Origin: an uncultured Bacteroidales bacterium
GTDB lineage: Bacteria; Bacteroidota; Bacteroidia; Bacteroidales; F082
DNA: 64,000 nt
Assembly (NCBI GenBank): GCA_946185535.1
Contig: CAMHJX010000005.1
Coordinates: 1 to 64,000 of the forward strand
Direction of reading: 5' to 3'
How positions within the stretch are numbered: the first letter of the stretch is position 1; the number at the start of each line of letters is the position of its first letter. Under the pieces are notes generated by a model. It saw nothing but the letters and a program-made list of their open reading frames with translations, had not been told where the DNA came from and made no database searches. A program made the position numbers and the translations under genes. Positions 63,666 to 64,000 of this stretch are shown in pieces.

Positions 63666-63693
63666 AAAAAGGACAGTTTCGGCTGTCCTTTTT
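63666..63693 (+). terminator. Terminator after the lipoprotein gene
   Basis: Arms 63666-63676 (AAAAAGGACAG) and 63683-63693 pair perfectly over 11 bp with a TTTCGG loop and run into a T-rich tail. Confidence 0.8.
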
Positions 63694-63899
63694 TACTCTA
63701 CAAAATCAAAAATAACATTCGTTTTTATTTTTATAAAGTAAAAAATTCATGTATAATTTGTTTTTCAAAAGTAAAAAATCGTATTTATTTGGCGAGAAAA
63801 ACGGAAAACCATGGATACTTTGTTTAAAACCTACGGTCGTTTGTTGGCCGACACAAGATTCCTTTGTGGCTTTTTGGCTTGTTGTATTGAAGAAATACG

Positions 63900-63907
63900 T
63901 ATTTTTG
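63900..63907 (+). promoter_or_regulatory. -7 box of the truncated gene at the window edge
   Basis: TATTTTTG fits TAnnTTTG, 26 nt upstream of the ATG at 63934. A TTTG at 63873-63876 is 23 nt further up, slightly outside the usual spacing. Confidence 0.45.
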
Positions 63908-63933
63908 CTGATAGTTTGAAAAATTCCCAAAAA

Positions 63934-64000
63934 ATGAAAAAAACAACCTTGATTTTTGCCTTGTTTCTCGGATTCGTTTCGATGATGAACGCCCAATGGG
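63934..64000 (+). CDS. Start of a secreted-protein gene, cut by the window end
   Basis: Only 22 codons are visible. They encode a signal peptide (MKKTTLIFALFLGFVSMMNAQ), so the product is exported. Nothing can be said about its function. Confidence 0.7.
   Translation, partial: MKKTTLIFALFLGFVSMMNAQW

Larger units (their letters stand above)
63526..63933. other. 408-bp stretch without a recognised gene
   Basis: AT-rich. It holds the hairpin at 63666-63693, a weaker stem (TTCCTCC 63582-63588 with GGAGGAA 63607-63613) and a promoter-like TATTTTTG at 63900-63907. A minus-strand frame (63706-63996) runs across it but has no signal or family likeness. Confidence 0.6.

Noticed and set aside
63706-63996. 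A 96-codon minus-strand frame near the window end
   Set aside because: It runs antisense to the start of a signal-peptide gene and its promoter; composition is that of AT-rich noncoding sequence.

Overview
The window looks like a member of the Bacteroidota, most likely an uncultured gut-, oral- or rumen-type Bacteroidales. Several signs agree: many very large secreted proteins ending in type IX secretion (T9SS type A) sorting domains, C10 (streptopain-type) peptidases, InlB-type B-repeats, BspA-like leucine-rich repeats, promoter boxes of the TAnnTTTG type, few visible Shine-Dalgarno sites, and an aryl polyene/flexirubin-type pigment operon led by a tyrosine ammonia-lyase-like gene. Species cannot be given from the sequence alone.

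Layout. (1) 269-46676, all on the minus strand: eight giant secreted-protein genes (about 1100 to 3240 codons each) in a head-to-tail array. Their front ends differ (three C10 peptidases, two BspA-type leucine-rich repeat proteins, one beta-propeller, one BACON/OB-fold protein, one cleaved-adhesin protein). All eight end in the same roughly 380-residue tail: an internally duplicated G-Y/W-N/T-W module, an ECRG domain and a T9SS sorting domain. Most have their own promoter-like box upstream and an inverted repeat downstream; only the pair 22032-27332 / 13072-21978 appears co-transcribed. (2) 46875-58964, minus strand: a tightly packed 13-gene polyene operon, running from an aromatic amino-acid lyase through FabG, ketosynthase, methyltransferase, ACP, acyltransferase, dehydratase, thioesterase, two further ketosynthases (one in a fusion), a ketosynthase-like/ACP fusion and a small EmrE-like membrane protein to a LolA-like carrier. 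(3) 59102-61387, plus strand: a diacylglycerol-kinase-family lipid kinase and phosphoglycerate kinase. (4) 61388-64000, plus strand: a long hairpin in front of a small XRE regulator, a short outer-membrane barrel, two small hypothetical genes (one a lipoprotein) and the start of a secreted-protein gene cut by the window edge.

How it fits together. The array looks like a surface or secreted effector set in which one export/anchoring tail has been placed behind different heads and kept similar by duplication and gene conversion; a stretch of about 716 bp is identical by eye between two members. The polyene operon should make an aryl head group (4-coumarate from tyrosine), extend it on ACPs with ketosynthase/reductase/dehydratase cycles, and attach it to a lipid for transfer to the outer membrane. 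No CoA/AMP ligase, glycosyltransferase or MMPL exporter is present here, so those functions must lie elsewhere or be dispensed with.

The most unusual observations are: mobile-looking palindromes that have become coding sequence (one in the hinge of a ketosynthase fusion, another inside the T9SS sorting domains of several array members); the undescribed-looking shared tail with its internal duplication; and the long hairpin leader before the XRE gene. No rRNA, tRNA, CRISPR array, transposase or phage gene was recognised.
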